From Multifurca ochricompacta (lineage: Eukaryota > Basidiomycota > Agaricomycetes > Russulales > Russulaceae): 64,000 bases of DNA. The DNA is taken from assembly GCA_022496185.1 (NCBI GenBank), contig WTXG01000037.1, forward strand, positions 124,001 through 188,000. Reading direction: 5' to 3'. The position numbers and the translations under genes are program-made. Under the pieces are notes generated by a model. The model made no database searches. It saw only the letters and a list, made by a program, of their open reading frames with translations, and was not told the DNA's origin. Numbering within the stretch: the stretch's first letter is position 1; every line of letters begins with the position of its first letter. Below, one piece after another: positions 1 through 12,100 of this stretch.

Positions 1-1464
1 CGGCGAGTAGGAGAGCCCTGTGTGTAAGGATACAAAACGAGGGGTGAGTCAGCCGGCGCTATTAGTAGACATCTTTAAATCTTACGAGAGTTGGTCGACA
101 ATCTCTGGGCCTTTTAACCTATATTTGGGGTCTTCGGACGCATTTGTTCGAAGAAACACGCTCATCATATCGTTTCCGTCGCCCTTGGCCATGTTTTTCT
201 GAGCGACATCCCTGGAGAACTCGCGTGCGTAGTCCAGATACTCACGGAATCGACGGCACTCGCGTGTAGGAAGGTACCGCACAAACCGGAGCAGAAATTC
301 TGGAACGTATCGCCAGGTGGACTTAAAAACGAGGTTAAATGGAGATGGGTATAGCGTAGAATCAAGGCTGTCGGTGATGGAAAACATTTTGAGTTACACC
401 AGGCTGCAAGCAACCAAGTGGAGACAGAGACAGATAAAAAAAAAGACCCACAATAAGTTCCCGTACATCTTTGATAGCTGGGTCTCTGCACCATCAAGGG
501 ATCCAAAGTGAAAATCAAAACCAGCTAAGTGCATGATCAAAAAACAAAATTGCAGTCATTCGGTTGAAAAAAGGTTGAGCCGCCTCACCCTGGCCCATAA
601 TGTCGAACGTTGCACGTGAAACCCATCCAGTCACGTTAATGAATGGTGGTGAGCCAGACGGATCGGAGGTAGCCAACTCGTCTTTCCATTTCTGAACGAG
701 CTGTGCGAACCCCCCCCCCCCCCCATCCCCCGAGAAGTTAGTCAACTCCGAATTGTAGGTCGGATTTGAAAAAAAAAAAAAAAGGGACACCTTGGATGCC
801 ACGTCTTGGAATATTGGAAGGAACACTTTCAACTGGGAAGCGAAGAATGAGGGAGCCAAGATTTTCCGTTGTCGTTCATGGACTTTGCCTGGAATACAAC
901 ACAAACGCGCGTCAGCCTCTCGCATGTGTGAGGGGGCAATCATGAGAAAAGAAATGTACCATGGGCGCAGCTTAAGGCTTTCCCTGTCACCATCTCCGTC
1001 ACTTTCACCAGGTCTATCTTTTTCGGAAAGTTGTACCCGGACGTGTGAAGAATGTATTGCAGTGCTTTTGGGTCGGCTACCATCAGATGGTCCACCTGTG
1101 ATGGCCACACTCAGCACAGGGAAGGAAGAATCATCAACCGATAGAGGAAAGGCACCGCTCACACCTAAGCACCCGCGATGACGCCACGCGCTACCGAATT
1201 GGCGCATCCACTTGAATTCGCAATCTCCTACCTCATTTTGATGAAAGATTTCACCCTCATTTCCTAACTCTCTCTCGTTTACACGGGTAGAGGCTGGAGG
1301 GCGCAAACCGTTCGCAAGGACTCACCTATCCAGAAAGAATGCGACTTTGGCCCTTGAAGCTGACTTAAGAACGAACCACGACGACGGAAGTGTGCATAAA
1401 CATAAATCAGGAACACGACGACGACAGCAAGGAGAGCAGGTAGTGCATCGGATTGAGCGTTCAT
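1..1464 (-). CDS. Cytochrome P450, 5' part (cut by window edge)
   Basis: Microsomal haem-thiolate monooxygenase; substrate unknown. The start at 1464 gives an N-terminal membrane anchor (LPALLAVVVVFLIYVYAHF) followed by a basic stretch and a Pro/Gly hinge (LQGPKSHSFWIG). Exon 1 is 1464-1326 (donor GTGAGT) and exon 2 begins at 1263 in matching phase. Later exons carry ADPKALQYILHTSGYNFPKK, the C-helix segment HERQRKILAPSF, FDIMGQAGFDFHFGSLDG and an F-G region. The last visible exon, entering at position 17, reads into the start of the I helix (QLSALLLA), so the oxygen-binding, ExxR and haem-Cys motifs lie outside the window. Introns contain long T and C runs (T/C tracts near 711-783). The family pattern is typical of multicopy basidiomycete P450s; I cannot assign a CYP number. 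P450 identity is firm, exact exon borders less so. Confidence 0.88.
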
Positions 1465-3673
1465 TGAAGCGCTCTTGAAAAACCTTTTTTTTATTTTGAG
1501 CGTCGAGCGGCGTACCTTTCGTTTATGCGTATATATATATGTTAATGCGGGCATTACCGAATGGAGAAGCTGGCCATTGATGTTCTCATGCTCTCCACAG
1601 GAGTCACACATTGTTTCAACCTAATCGAGAAAAAGCGCTCTCATCGACCTTTTTTTCGCAGCCCAGCACAACAGGGTTGGCGCAAGCCTATTCAGCCGCT
1701 AAAGTGCTTTGAATTCAAAAAAAGCTGAAAGAGAATAAAGAAAATAAAACGAATCACGTACGGATGGAAGAAAGTAACCAAACGTGAGAGAATCGCGCGC
1801 CACAAATATTTGGTGCGCAATAGAGTGGCAATAAGAAGGTAATCCGAAGCGTCAAGGTCAATAGGAATGAGCCCTTAGCTATGAGCCATGGACAAGTTGT
1901 GATTGGAGGATGTCTACGCTGATATAGGCAGAGAGAGAGGCTTCGAGCAAAAACGTCTTATCGCATTGATGTTCTGTGTTTCGGACTGTCTTCGCAAGAA
2001 TACAATACCACGCCAATGAGCAAACCGTGTGTGGTAAACCACCGCAAGGAAGGCAAGTGACTCCGTGCTATGAGCGCCACAAATTGTTTTTTTCTTTTTT
2101 TTTGGAAAACGAGACTTTTCCCTGAGAGCGAAAAACAAAACAGAAACAGAATTAGAACTGAGGTCATACATCCAAGTCATCATGTGGGGCAATAGACAGA
2201 TGTGTTCAGACCAGCGAGAACCACATTTGCATAATAATAATAATAAAAAACCAATTTGCAAAAAGAAAGTCGATTCAAGTACCAGTAAGCCCTGTTGAAT
2301 GCAAGGAAGGAGAAGGAGAGAACGTGGGTTACGTTCATACGACACCACGTCCCCCCATTTAAGCAGCGATCCGGTCGCGCGGAAAAAAGATGATGGCTTA
2401 GCCGGCTTTACCCGAGAGATAACACGTGACACGCGGCAAGCGAAGGCGCAAAAGGAGCAGTACAGTATCTACCTACCCCCTTCAAGAGACGACTCGGACA
2501 TGCGATGCGTCCATCCATCCACACCACATAATCCTTTCTTAGTGCTTGTCTAACTCGGAACTCCAAGGATGGGAGAGGACGAGAAGAAGAAGAAGAAGAA
2601 GGAGAAGAAGGGGTCGTGAGTGCCCCCCGGCCGTAGCTGACCGGTATATGTAGTTTCGAACGCACCAAGTTGCGGATCCGAGTCCCATCATCTCGAACAA
2701 AACGCAGAAAAAAAACCCCCCACAGCTAGCCTGGCTGAAAATTACGACATTTAAGGCTAAAGTGCAACGGGAACCCCCCCCCCCCCTCTCCCCGCCCCCA
2801 TTAAGGAATGGGTGAAGTTGCTGCTAGTTGTGCATTTACAAAATAAAAGGGCTCGTATTTTTTTTTTTTTTTAAAGCATCGATTTCCCCGAGGCGAGGGT
2901 CAAAACTTGTATAAAGCCTACCACACACACACATCACATCACATCACCTAACTTTTCTTTTTAGAGTTGTTAAATACCTCCCCCCCCCCCCCCCACACAT
3001 CATCGACGAGGGCAGTGGCGTTCAAATCATCTTCTCTTTCAAAATTTCAACCCCCCCTCACCCCCCGGATCTAGATGCCTAGTAGAGTCCTGTACAATAT
3101 GATGTGTACCAATTCACGACACATCAACTTCAAAACTTACGGCGACTGGGAAAAAAAAACGAAGTTGAGGCGTCCAATTTGACGACGACACATATATATC
3201 ACACTTTGTGGTGTCGGCATGCCGCTTTTACTTTTCTGATTCACTCACTCAAAAACTCACCCATGACGCCGCCAAATACGCCACCAGTGGTAACATTCTA
3301 GAGACTAAAGCCGCGGTGCGAAGGATAAGTGAGGGCCAGCCCTCATTTTTATTTTTTTTATATCTCAGAACCCAGGAAACTTAAACTAATACATCTTCAA
3401 CTCAAACAACGTGTGACACACACACACCCCCAAACAACAAGGGACGTACACGAAAAAAAAAAAAAAACAATAAAAACAAAAAGGAGCGCAAACTGATGGG
3501 GCACACGGGTGTGTGTGTGTCCTAATCAGGGTAAATTTTTGAAACGATAAGGGTCTGGGAAAAGAACGTTTATATAGAGCTTGTCACAGCACTGAGAAGA
3601 AGGAAACCCCCTCCTCCCCAGAAGTAAAGAAGTTGTGATTCATGTCCGCGCAGAACGCAGTATGCCAAAGCGC
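1465..3673. other. Intergenic, no gene seen
   Basis: Lies upstream of the P450 and downstream of the first secreted paralogue. It is rich in simple sequence: long C runs near 2774-2786 and 2981-2994, A/T runs, GAA-type triplets near 2585-2605 and CA/CATCA repeats near 2922-2946. Short open frames here show no family features. Confidence 0.5.
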
Positions 3674-4983
3674 TCAGTCCATAGCAACCAGATATATGCT
3701 CTGTATAATTAACGTCAACATTCAAGTATGTGAGAACGACGCCAGACAAGGGAGCGGGTGGGTGGTAGGAAATTTTAGAACGCACCACAAGGATAGGTTG
3801 CTTGTCCGACGGTTCAGATTGCAATGCGGCAGCGAGGTACATAGACACGTTCGTCACCAGCTGGAGTGCGTTCTGGTACGTGTCCCAGGCGAATATAGCC
3901 TGGACGGGACCGACGGTCGGTTCGGGAAGCTGGACTGGAGGAGGAGGGGGGGGAGGGGCCGAGCGAGTTAATGAGTACGCGAAAATAGAGGATTGGGGGA
4001 AAAAAAGAATGGACTCTTGCCTGTCAATTCATGGGTGACATAATTGTAAGTCCAGATTTCAGCGCCAGCTGCCAAAAAAAAAAAAAAAAAGGAGTCGAGA
4101 AGGAAGTGTAAGGTGAACCCTCGTTCCGCAAAAATAAAATAAAAGTGAAACTGAACATACGGTTTGAATCGACATTCGTGAAGAGGATTTCCCTGTCGAA
4201 CGCAAAATATATATTAGAGGTAAATTCAGTAAGAAGAAAAAAAAAAAAAAAGCGTAAAAAGGCGGACGAACTCAGGAAGGGAAGCACTGATATCATTGGC
4301 GTACGGATATTGAGAGCCAAGGAAATATGGCTCTGGGAATAACGCGTTCTATGTGTGATGAACAAGTCCAGCCGTTAGAAAGGTCAACCAAGAGATGAAC
4401 GCAAAAAAAGTACACATACTGTAGCAACGAGAGTGTAATTGGATACCGAATACATGGCCTCGAGAAGGGCGGACCTCGGAGCGTTGGGAGGGCTCACGCC
4501 AATGATACTTTAAAAAAAAAAAAAAAAAAAGGCGAAAAGTGGGTGTGAAAATGAATACCTCCAGATGGCCTAATAACCCATCGCTCGTTTGTAATAAGAC
4601 ACTTACGGGTTTCGAGAGGCAGCATTTTGCATATACCCAAGCATATGAACCCCCGAAAGATCACGAATCTGCAAGGCCCCAATAACTCTATAACGATGCG
4701 CGATATTGGGGTTGTCTCGACTCAGCGTTCATTTCCCAAAAGAGAGGAGATAAGATTTTTTGGGAAACAAGAATTTAACGACTTACAAAGGTGGTTGCCA
4801 AATGGATGTACTCGCACGCTTAGCAGTCTCACGTCGCGTGGGGGGAAGTAGTGGGGCACCGCGCCGGAGACGGTCTGCGTTTGTATCACGGAAAAAAGCA
4901 GCAGCAGCAGCATGGTGCGGGACGCAAGCGAAGAGAGCTAGTAAAACCAAAGTTATTACCGCGATGATCCTGTGCATGTGCAT
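3674..4983 (-). CDS. Secreted RxARGLPPLPP-family protein, copy A
   Basis: Function unknown. The start at 4983 gives a clear signal peptide (MHMHRIIAVITLVLLALFACVPHHAAAAAFF), then a degenerate family motif (DTNADRLRRGAPLLPPTRRE) and a KR pair that could be a Kex2-type site. Exon 1 is 4983-4787. The next exon encodes LQIRDLSGVHMLGYMQNAASRNP and ends in phase 2, exactly as in the two paralogues. Later exons give LFPEPYFLGSQYPYANDIS, GAEIWTYN and QNALQLVTNVSMYLAA. The last exon (3700-3674, phase 0) is tiny and encodes SIYLVAMD. It is the most diverged of three tandem copies: its motif has RRGAPLLPP where B and C have ARGLPPLPP. The middle exons (about 4000-4400) are less certain. No catalytic residues are evident; a beta-rich binding fold is only a guess. 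Confidence 0.72.
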
Positions 4984-5814
4984 GGCAAGGGGATAGGTAA
5001 GAGGGGTGATAGTGGGCAGCAGACACTGGGGGAAAGACATTGAGAGGGGGAGGGGGAAGCAAAGTATTAAAAGGTATAGGTATTCTCTCGTTCGTTCACG
5101 TTGAAAGGTATTATTGAGGGTATTCTCATAGTCGTGAGGAATGTGGCGTGTTACATGCCGTTTAACTTTGCACTTGAACTTGCCGAAAATGATAAAAGTG
5201 ACATTGTGATTCACAGACTGTCAATATCATTCCACTTCTCACTGTGTCGTTGTCGTTGTCGTTAACGTTGCGGCCGGCAAATTAAATGTCAAGCCGAGAT
5301 AAATACACATACTTTACTTTTGTTTTGATGTGATTGTTGTTGTGATAAAAATCCAAATAACGCCAAGCTTTGGGGTTAACGGTCAGAAGTAACCGCAATA
5401 TTTGCTTCCTCTCTTACCGTTTGTTTACCGTCTTCCGATTGATTGCCACGACGACACGACAGCCATAAAAATCCACATCACGCGCAAAAAAGGGGTAAAA
5501 ATATCAGAACGAGAGTTAGAGGCTTACCGAATTCAAGTTCGATTGATGTAGGAGACTGGCACTAGTACGTGAATGCCGTAAAGCAGTCACAAAAAAAGAG
5601 AGAAAAATAAAACAAAATAAAATTTGATTCTATTCTGGTATATGAGTCCGTCCGACAAAGAAAATAAGAAATGGTTAGATGTGAGTGTAAGGTGTAGGTG
5701 AGAGCGTAGAGAGAGATAGGAGTGACTTGATAACCTTCCACCAGACCAGGCAATTATTCACCGTGAAGATCTGCGGATCAGATCATTTTAATCTCAGCTG
5801 GATAGATGGTTAAT
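4984..5814. other. Spacer between copies A and B
   Basis: Upstream region of copy A and 3' flank of copy B. It holds a short GTCGTT direct repeat near 5245-5265 and AT-rich stretches. No additional gene seen. Confidence 0.45.
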
Positions 5815-6925
5815 CTAGACAACAAGGTACAGCCGCTGGACCCAAGAAAAATGAGAGATGAGAATCATAGGAGAGGAAGAGAGGGGGAAAGGATACTTAC
5901 CACTTCTACCCAACCAACATTCACGCTCAGGAATGCCGCAATGTCACCAACAAAGACAATCTCGTCCTTGTCGTTATTATAGGCGCAGTGAAGAGGTTTT
6001 TCACTGTGGTCCACGTTCTTCCATTTGATAAGAAGTTCACCGGTCTCTTCTACAAGTGACCAGATACCAGCCTCCGCTACTCATATTTTGTGAGTTAAAA
6101 CCAATGAGAATATATAAAATATAAACAACAATACCCGCTTCAATACCAATCTGAACGTTCGCCAATGTGACAAAGCTGAAAAAGAAAAAGGGAATCAATA
6201 ACCATGCATTCCTGAATTAATTTGATACTCATGCTCACCTGGCGGAACCAATACCCAGGATATCAGCAGTAACAGATGCACCAAGATAAATTCCTCCTCC
6301 GAATTGAGGTCCCTGTCAAAGATCATTCATGCATGAATGACAGTGGGATGATGAAACAAGTCAAAGACAACGGCACCTCGCAAGCTAAGCTCTTCTCAAT
6401 GGAATTAAAGATCACAGTGAGATCAAGGACGTCATCATTATGATCATCGGCACAGTGGCAGTTAAGTCCCTTCCTGAGCGTGTGTGCGTGAACAAGATAA
6501 GGCAAACGTTGTTCTCAAGAAAAGAAAGTAATACTACGTACGGGCCAGAAGGAGTGTTCCCAAGGTAGCCAAGGGTCTCTCCAGTATCACAACCACGGGC
6601 TTGAACACGGCCCGAGTGACTAAAATCAAAAGTCCGAAAGAAGTCAGTGAATGGCTTTACCATATCGGGACATATGCCGTAAAATAGACATGACAAGGAC
6701 AAAAAAAAAAAAAATTAAAAATGCAACATACGGGACGGATGTATGACTGTGCGTGGGCGAGTTGGCGGTATGACGACGAGTCGGTGGGAGCGGAGGAAGA
6801 CCGCGTGCGAAGCGGAGAGCGTTCGTCTCACGTTTCAAAGGAGAAACGCTATGTGCGGAAGCCGAAGGTACGACGGTGGCAAGGAGAGTGACAACAGCCA
6901 AAAGAGCGACAATAAATTTCTGCAT
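5815..6925 (-). CDS. Secreted RxARGLPPLPP-family protein, copy B
   Basis: Function unknown. The start at 6925 (MQKFIVALLAVVTLLATVVPSASA) gives a signal peptide, followed by KRETNALRFARGLPPLPPTRR. Exons reconstructed with consistent phases are 6925-6732, 6619-6542 (GRVQARGCDTGETLGYLGN), one with KGLNCHCADDHNDDVLDLTV, one with GPQFGGGIYLGASVTADILG, one with FVTLANVQIGIEA, one with EAGIWSLVEETGELL and a final 21-bp exon 5835-5815 encoding RLYLVV. The reading frame is open throughout. The block after the motif aligns position by position with copy C (G-R-x-E/Q-x-R ... GY ... N), so these are true paralogues. It is cysteine-containing, unlike the other two in this block. Probably secreted or cell-wall associated; nothing in the sequence shows a reaction. 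Confidence 0.82.
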
Positions 6926-7901
6926 TTTTGAGGGGACGTGGGAAAGGGATGTGTTCTTCTTTTCTTCTATGTTAAAAAAAAAAATGCGTTGCGCTGATGT
7001 CCAAGTAACTTGGAAGGAGGAGGGAGGAAAAGACCGTGGGGTCGTAAGTTGACAATAGCAACTCAACAAACAAAAAGAAGGACTAGAGACTGAGACAAGA
7101 AGCGCGAACGAGAAGAAGAACGGAAGTTAGAGGTGATAGAACGAAAGAGAAAATAAAGAGGAGGAAAAAAAAAAAAAAAAAAGTTGGGAAGGGAGGGGGT
7201 GGGTTTATTTAGTTTTAGTTTCCCCCCTCCTCCGTTCCGTGGGAAGTTGAGGTTCACAGGTGAAGGAAGACGCCGACGCTTGAAGGGTTTTTTGAGGTTC
7301 TCGACTGGAGTCGGTCGGTAAACGCCTGGCTGTCACGCTAGAGGTTAGCGAATGGGCGGCCGTCATATTATAATAAATTTCGCTTGCTAGCCAGAGCCAG
7401 GAAGAACAAATGCCCCGATTATCATCGGCGGAGCGGGATGATTTGAACGCGATCATAGTGAGCTCAAGCTGCTAATTATAATTGATTGAACTAATGTCAA
7501 TCGACCATCCTACGGAGATAATGAGCTTGAGAGATCGTTTCTTTCATGGCCTCTGGCCCTCTGCGACTCTGCGCCAAGTCCGCACGTTCACGTTGGATGG
7601 CGCGGGTTGTTTGTTTGTTCATTTGTTTGTTCATGAAATGTATAGTGGTCGAACTTAAACAATGTGAAAAAAAACGTGATTCCGGCTCTAGATACAGTAC
7701 AAAGGGGGAAAATGAGTACAGTATCATTGAGTCCGCATTGCGAAAAAGTCTATTTGAAAAGTCTATAGAAGAAACGAATCATACGGTCCATGTGGGAATG
7801 AGCAGCGCCGTATCTATGGGTGAGTGTGTAATGTATGCGAAATAAGCGTGGTAAGTTAGTACGTTTCGTAATTTGCTGCCCAATTCCGACCAATCATACG
7901 C
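6926..7901. other. Spacer between copies B and C
   Basis: Upstream region of copy B, with purine-rich and homopolymer tracts near 7090-7190, and 3' flank of copy C. No further gene recognised. Confidence 0.45.
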
Positions 7902-9168
7902 CTATGGTGAAAGATAAATGTGCTTGCAAAAAAGTCACAGTCAGCAGAGTGAGGGCAAAAACAAATCACCCGAGGAAGCCGAGAACTTACAACAAGGAAC
8001 TGCGTGGGAGGATTGTGCAAATTGGAGAGCGCAGTGAAGTCCCCAGTAAAGTTCAACGCGTTTAACGAGGGATCGTAAGCGAGTGAAGGCTGGGTTTTGC
8101 TACCATGTGAATTGGTCCAGGTCGCTAAATAAAAAAAATAAAAAAAACGCGTGTAGGCCACGTTCAATACCAAATACCAAAGCGTGCCAGTGGCGCAAGG
8201 GGCGGCAGGTACTCACCGTTGAGCGCCCTTGTGTTGGAGTCCAGAGTCCAAATGGCCGCAGTTGCTACAATAACGTCAGCATTCGGAGCAGGCACCAAAT
8301 CTGAGATGCGGGTGTCCTACGTCCAGACTCAACATTGATAAACTCGATTGTACTAACATACATCACATAAATGGTCAGTGATCGGAACAATGATACAAGC
8401 GCAAGAGCAGTAGCAGGGCGCTAAAACTTACTTTGAGGATCCAGCTGCCAAAGTTGAGTCACCATGACCACCCACATAATACGGGGCAGGGAACCTGGCA
8501 TCCTGGAAATCATACCAATAGACGGTCAGACGGGCCATAGCATGGATAACAAACATACCCTGGCTAAAAGATTCGAATCGGAATAATCAACATACAGTTC
8601 AAGATCGTTGTTAAGGTTGAGTCCGATCCTGAAAAATGATGAACATGAGACACGGAATAATTGAAAATTATTTTTTTTAGTGTTTTGTGAGGTATACACA
8701 CGGGCCTGTAGTGGGATTGTTTGCAACATAACCCGCAGTAGTTCCATTGGCAGCCCAGCGAATCTCAAGGCGTCCAGTAGAACTGGAAAGAAGAGAGACA
8801 AGGAAGGACCATGTTAATAAAAAGGTAAGGATAAGTCTTCCTACTGCAAAGAATCTACTTACGACTTCGCAACCTTGGTGGCACCGAAGTGTTGAGAAGG
8901 CTCAGCCCGCTTAGCAGCTTGTCGATATGACTTTTGGTAAGCACGCAAGCTCGTTCATGGGAAAGAGAGGGGGGGAGGGGGGGAAACTCGCGAACGTACC
9001 GCTAGTCTTGGTGCGCCTGACAGGAGGAAGAGGAGGTAGACCACGTGCGAAACGCACCGCGTTCGTCTCGCGCTTCACAAGTAAAGCAGCCTCAACAGGA
9101 ACAGGTGCGACGAATCCCAAAAGTACGAAGGAGACGGCAAGGAAGAGGACAGTGAATCTCTGCATCAT
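7902..9168 (-). CDS. Secreted RxARGLPPLPP-family protein, copy C
   Basis: Function unknown. Two adjacent ATGs (9168, 9165) precede a signal peptide; the second matches the start of copy B. The motif is KRETNAVRFARGLPPLPPVRR. Exons 9168-9000, 8917-8863 and 8782-8702 are in phase and encode AAKRAEPSQHFGATKVAKS (a dibasic KR lies inside), then STGRLEIRWAANGTTAGYVAN. Further exons give GLNLNNDLELYVDYSDSNLLA, DARFPAPYYVGGHGDSTLAAG, DLVPAPNADVIVATAAIWTL and a block ending QFLV. The last exon, 7922-7902, encodes HIYLSP. This is the most typical member and I would use it as the reference for the other two. It carries one intron more than B after the motif. The frame is intact. Confidence 0.85.
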
Positions 9169-12100
9169 GACTTTGAACGACAACCGCAAAAAAGGGAAAG
9201 CGGGGACGGGCAAATTAGAAGCAGATGCGAGGGCTCAGCACAGTAGCAAAGAGAGACCCCTTCCCCCCCCCTTCCCCTATTTATTTATTCTTTGTCCAAG
9301 CGCAAGCGCATGTGGGTGGAGCACGATACTTGCTTGAGTTGAGCGGAATAACGGAACTGAAGCATTGAGGAATTTCAAAGCCAAGCTGTCGGTTATCGCG
9401 ATCCACCGCCGCTTAGATTAATCAACCCTTTTTATTATTATTATTATTATTATTATTTATTCCTTATTCCTCACACTTTCCGTTGTGCCAGTCGCGGAAG
9501 GGGGTTCATGTACATGTTCATGTACAATGATTCAATGCACAAATACAATACGATAAAGCGAGGTGGCACCTCTCTAGCTGACGCTAGAAAGATGATAACG
9601 TTGACGTTGACGTTTCGTTTGACAGACCCTCGGGTAGGGAGGGATAAACAGATTCAAGCCCTCCTTCACTCAGTGTGGATGAACCGCCAGTGTCAACCTG
9701 CGCCACTCGTGTCGTGTATTGTATTGTATTGTATTGTATGTATATTAACATCCACCTCTTGGATGCGGTGGCGTCATGATCGGGCCGAACTGGGAGTAAG
9801 CGTCCAATACTGAGATCAAATACATCCAATACAAATAGGAGGAACAGGGGGTCACCAGCACTCAGGCTTGGCACTCCGTCGGCATCCGGAGACCGTCATG
9901 CCCATGTCTATTCCCATGAAACCAATGAAACCATGAAACCATGAAACCATGAAAATTCTGCAGACCGAGTTGGAATTCTAATTCTCGCAACTTTCATTCA
10001 TACCTGCAAGCCAGGAGGACGGTGTCATATCGTGCGAACCGGATAGCGATGCGATGACAGCGCAAACGTGTGCAGGACATCTTCCGTACCCGCAGATATA
10101 AACTTAGACAGTCATCACGTCACCTACTCGCTAACTGATGAACCAATTGGCCCCAAAACTACCTGACACAGGGTGTGACTATATTACTATCACAATATAC
10201 CATACCTCACTAGTCGAGAAGGAATCGGATGTTCACTAGACTAGGCCCTTATCTCACAATTGTTTGATTGGTGCTGGGCAGCCGGAGGTCAATGAATCGA
10301 TCGCTAATTATTTCAGAAACGAACCGACATGAAGGAAAGGGAGGGGGGGGGGGCCTTGTTTGTGAAGACCCAATAATACACAAGGACAAGGGCAAAAAGT
10401 CGGGTCGTGCCTGGAGTCTTTAGTCAGTCTACGAGAAGAGACAAGACTCTCTCTTTGGACTGACTGTGGAGACGAGATGGTGCGGCGTAGCGATGAATAC
10501 GCAGGCATGAGGTCTGACTCCCTAGTTAAAGGAGAGAACCCAGGATGTCCATTAGGCAGAACCAGAAAGCGCAGGATTATTGTTTACAGTGATGAAGACT
10601 AGTCACCAGTAGGTATTGGGACTTTCTTGATATGAGATACAGTGCTCAGAACGCGTCCGTCGCACACACTCACGCGTTCACGCGCACGCGAATCACTATA
10701 GACAGAAGGAGATATGGCCCACCCACCGCGAGACTTTCAAATAAATAAAACATAATCTGGGTGCCGGGCTTCAGGTCATCATCAACGAACCATCCTCCCC
10801 GCCCACACGGTAGCTCTTCGCCCTGATTTAAAAAGATCAAGGGAATGACGATCCATGCCTCCTGAAAACGTCAATTTTTTCGTGTGGCGTTCGCCCTGAC
10901 CTCCTTAGTCAACACGAGGTTTAATATTTAACTCAGGATGAAAATCCCGCTTTTAAAATAATTGATGGTGGCGCCAGTCCAACTAGTCCACACACATGGT
11001 TGAAATTGAGATTTTCCCTTATGTCGCACGTGCGTCCAATTTATCGGGGCCACGGACAAAGCGAAGACCAAGAAGTCATTCCTTCATCCTCATCATCAAG
11101 GGCCAGTAGCTTAAAGCTTTAATCATAACGAATGGTCCAGATAGAGCTTAAACCTCTAGTATTTACAACTCAAAGGTCCAGTCACCCTCGTCGTTCGAGT
11201 AGTTGCAGCCCATTAATTCCCTGCTAGGACCCTGAATGTAAAATGTCCCTGAAGCTCCAAACTCGAATATTTATATGCTTTCTCAGCTTTCAGTGACTGT
11301 GACTTGACCTTCCCCCCCCTCCTCTCTTCAGAAACACGATATCTAGCATCCCCATTTCTCGGGACTACACAAATAAACCATTATGGTCTCCCTCACTTTC
11401 ACTGTTCAATCTTTTTTTTATTATTATCTCTGGCCTGGCCACAAATTGTTAAATGGCTGATTACCTAACTCAACGAGAAACAGCGGTTCCTGCATTTGGT
11501 TCCAAATAGAAGGGAAACCCTTGGGCACAGGCTCCGTCTGAGCGACCCTTTTGAGTGGGCAAACTTTTTTAAATGAAGCATACAGAGTCACAAGGGGAGG
11601 ATGGACAACATGACAGCATGGTTCAAGTTTTTGCAGTATGAAGGTATCATTTCCCGTGTATCCCCAAGCAACATCACACCTGCATTTCTGCCTGATTTCC
11701 TTTCTGCAGAATTATATAGTGCTTTAGTTACTCGAACTTTTTTTTTTTTTTGAATTTCATAACCTTACTCTGCTATGAAAAAGGATGCTGTTCTATACCC
11801 CTCCTCTGTGGACACTTGGCCTGGGCCTGTAGACAACATGCAATACAAGGGTTTGCAGCAAAAATAAAAACCCTGGTGAACCGAAAAGGCCGGACGGAGA
11901 GACTCAAGCGTTTCTGATTCTAAACCTCGAAGGTCGCCCATATGGACCACATTTAATTACACCATAACGGGCAGACAAGTTTGTTATACTCGTGCACACT
12001 TCACGTCTTGCAGCAAGGGTTATTGTAAAATAAATAAGGCACACTTTGTGCATCAAATCTCAAAAAGTCAAGTCTAACAATCCGTGGGTTTTGGTTGAGA

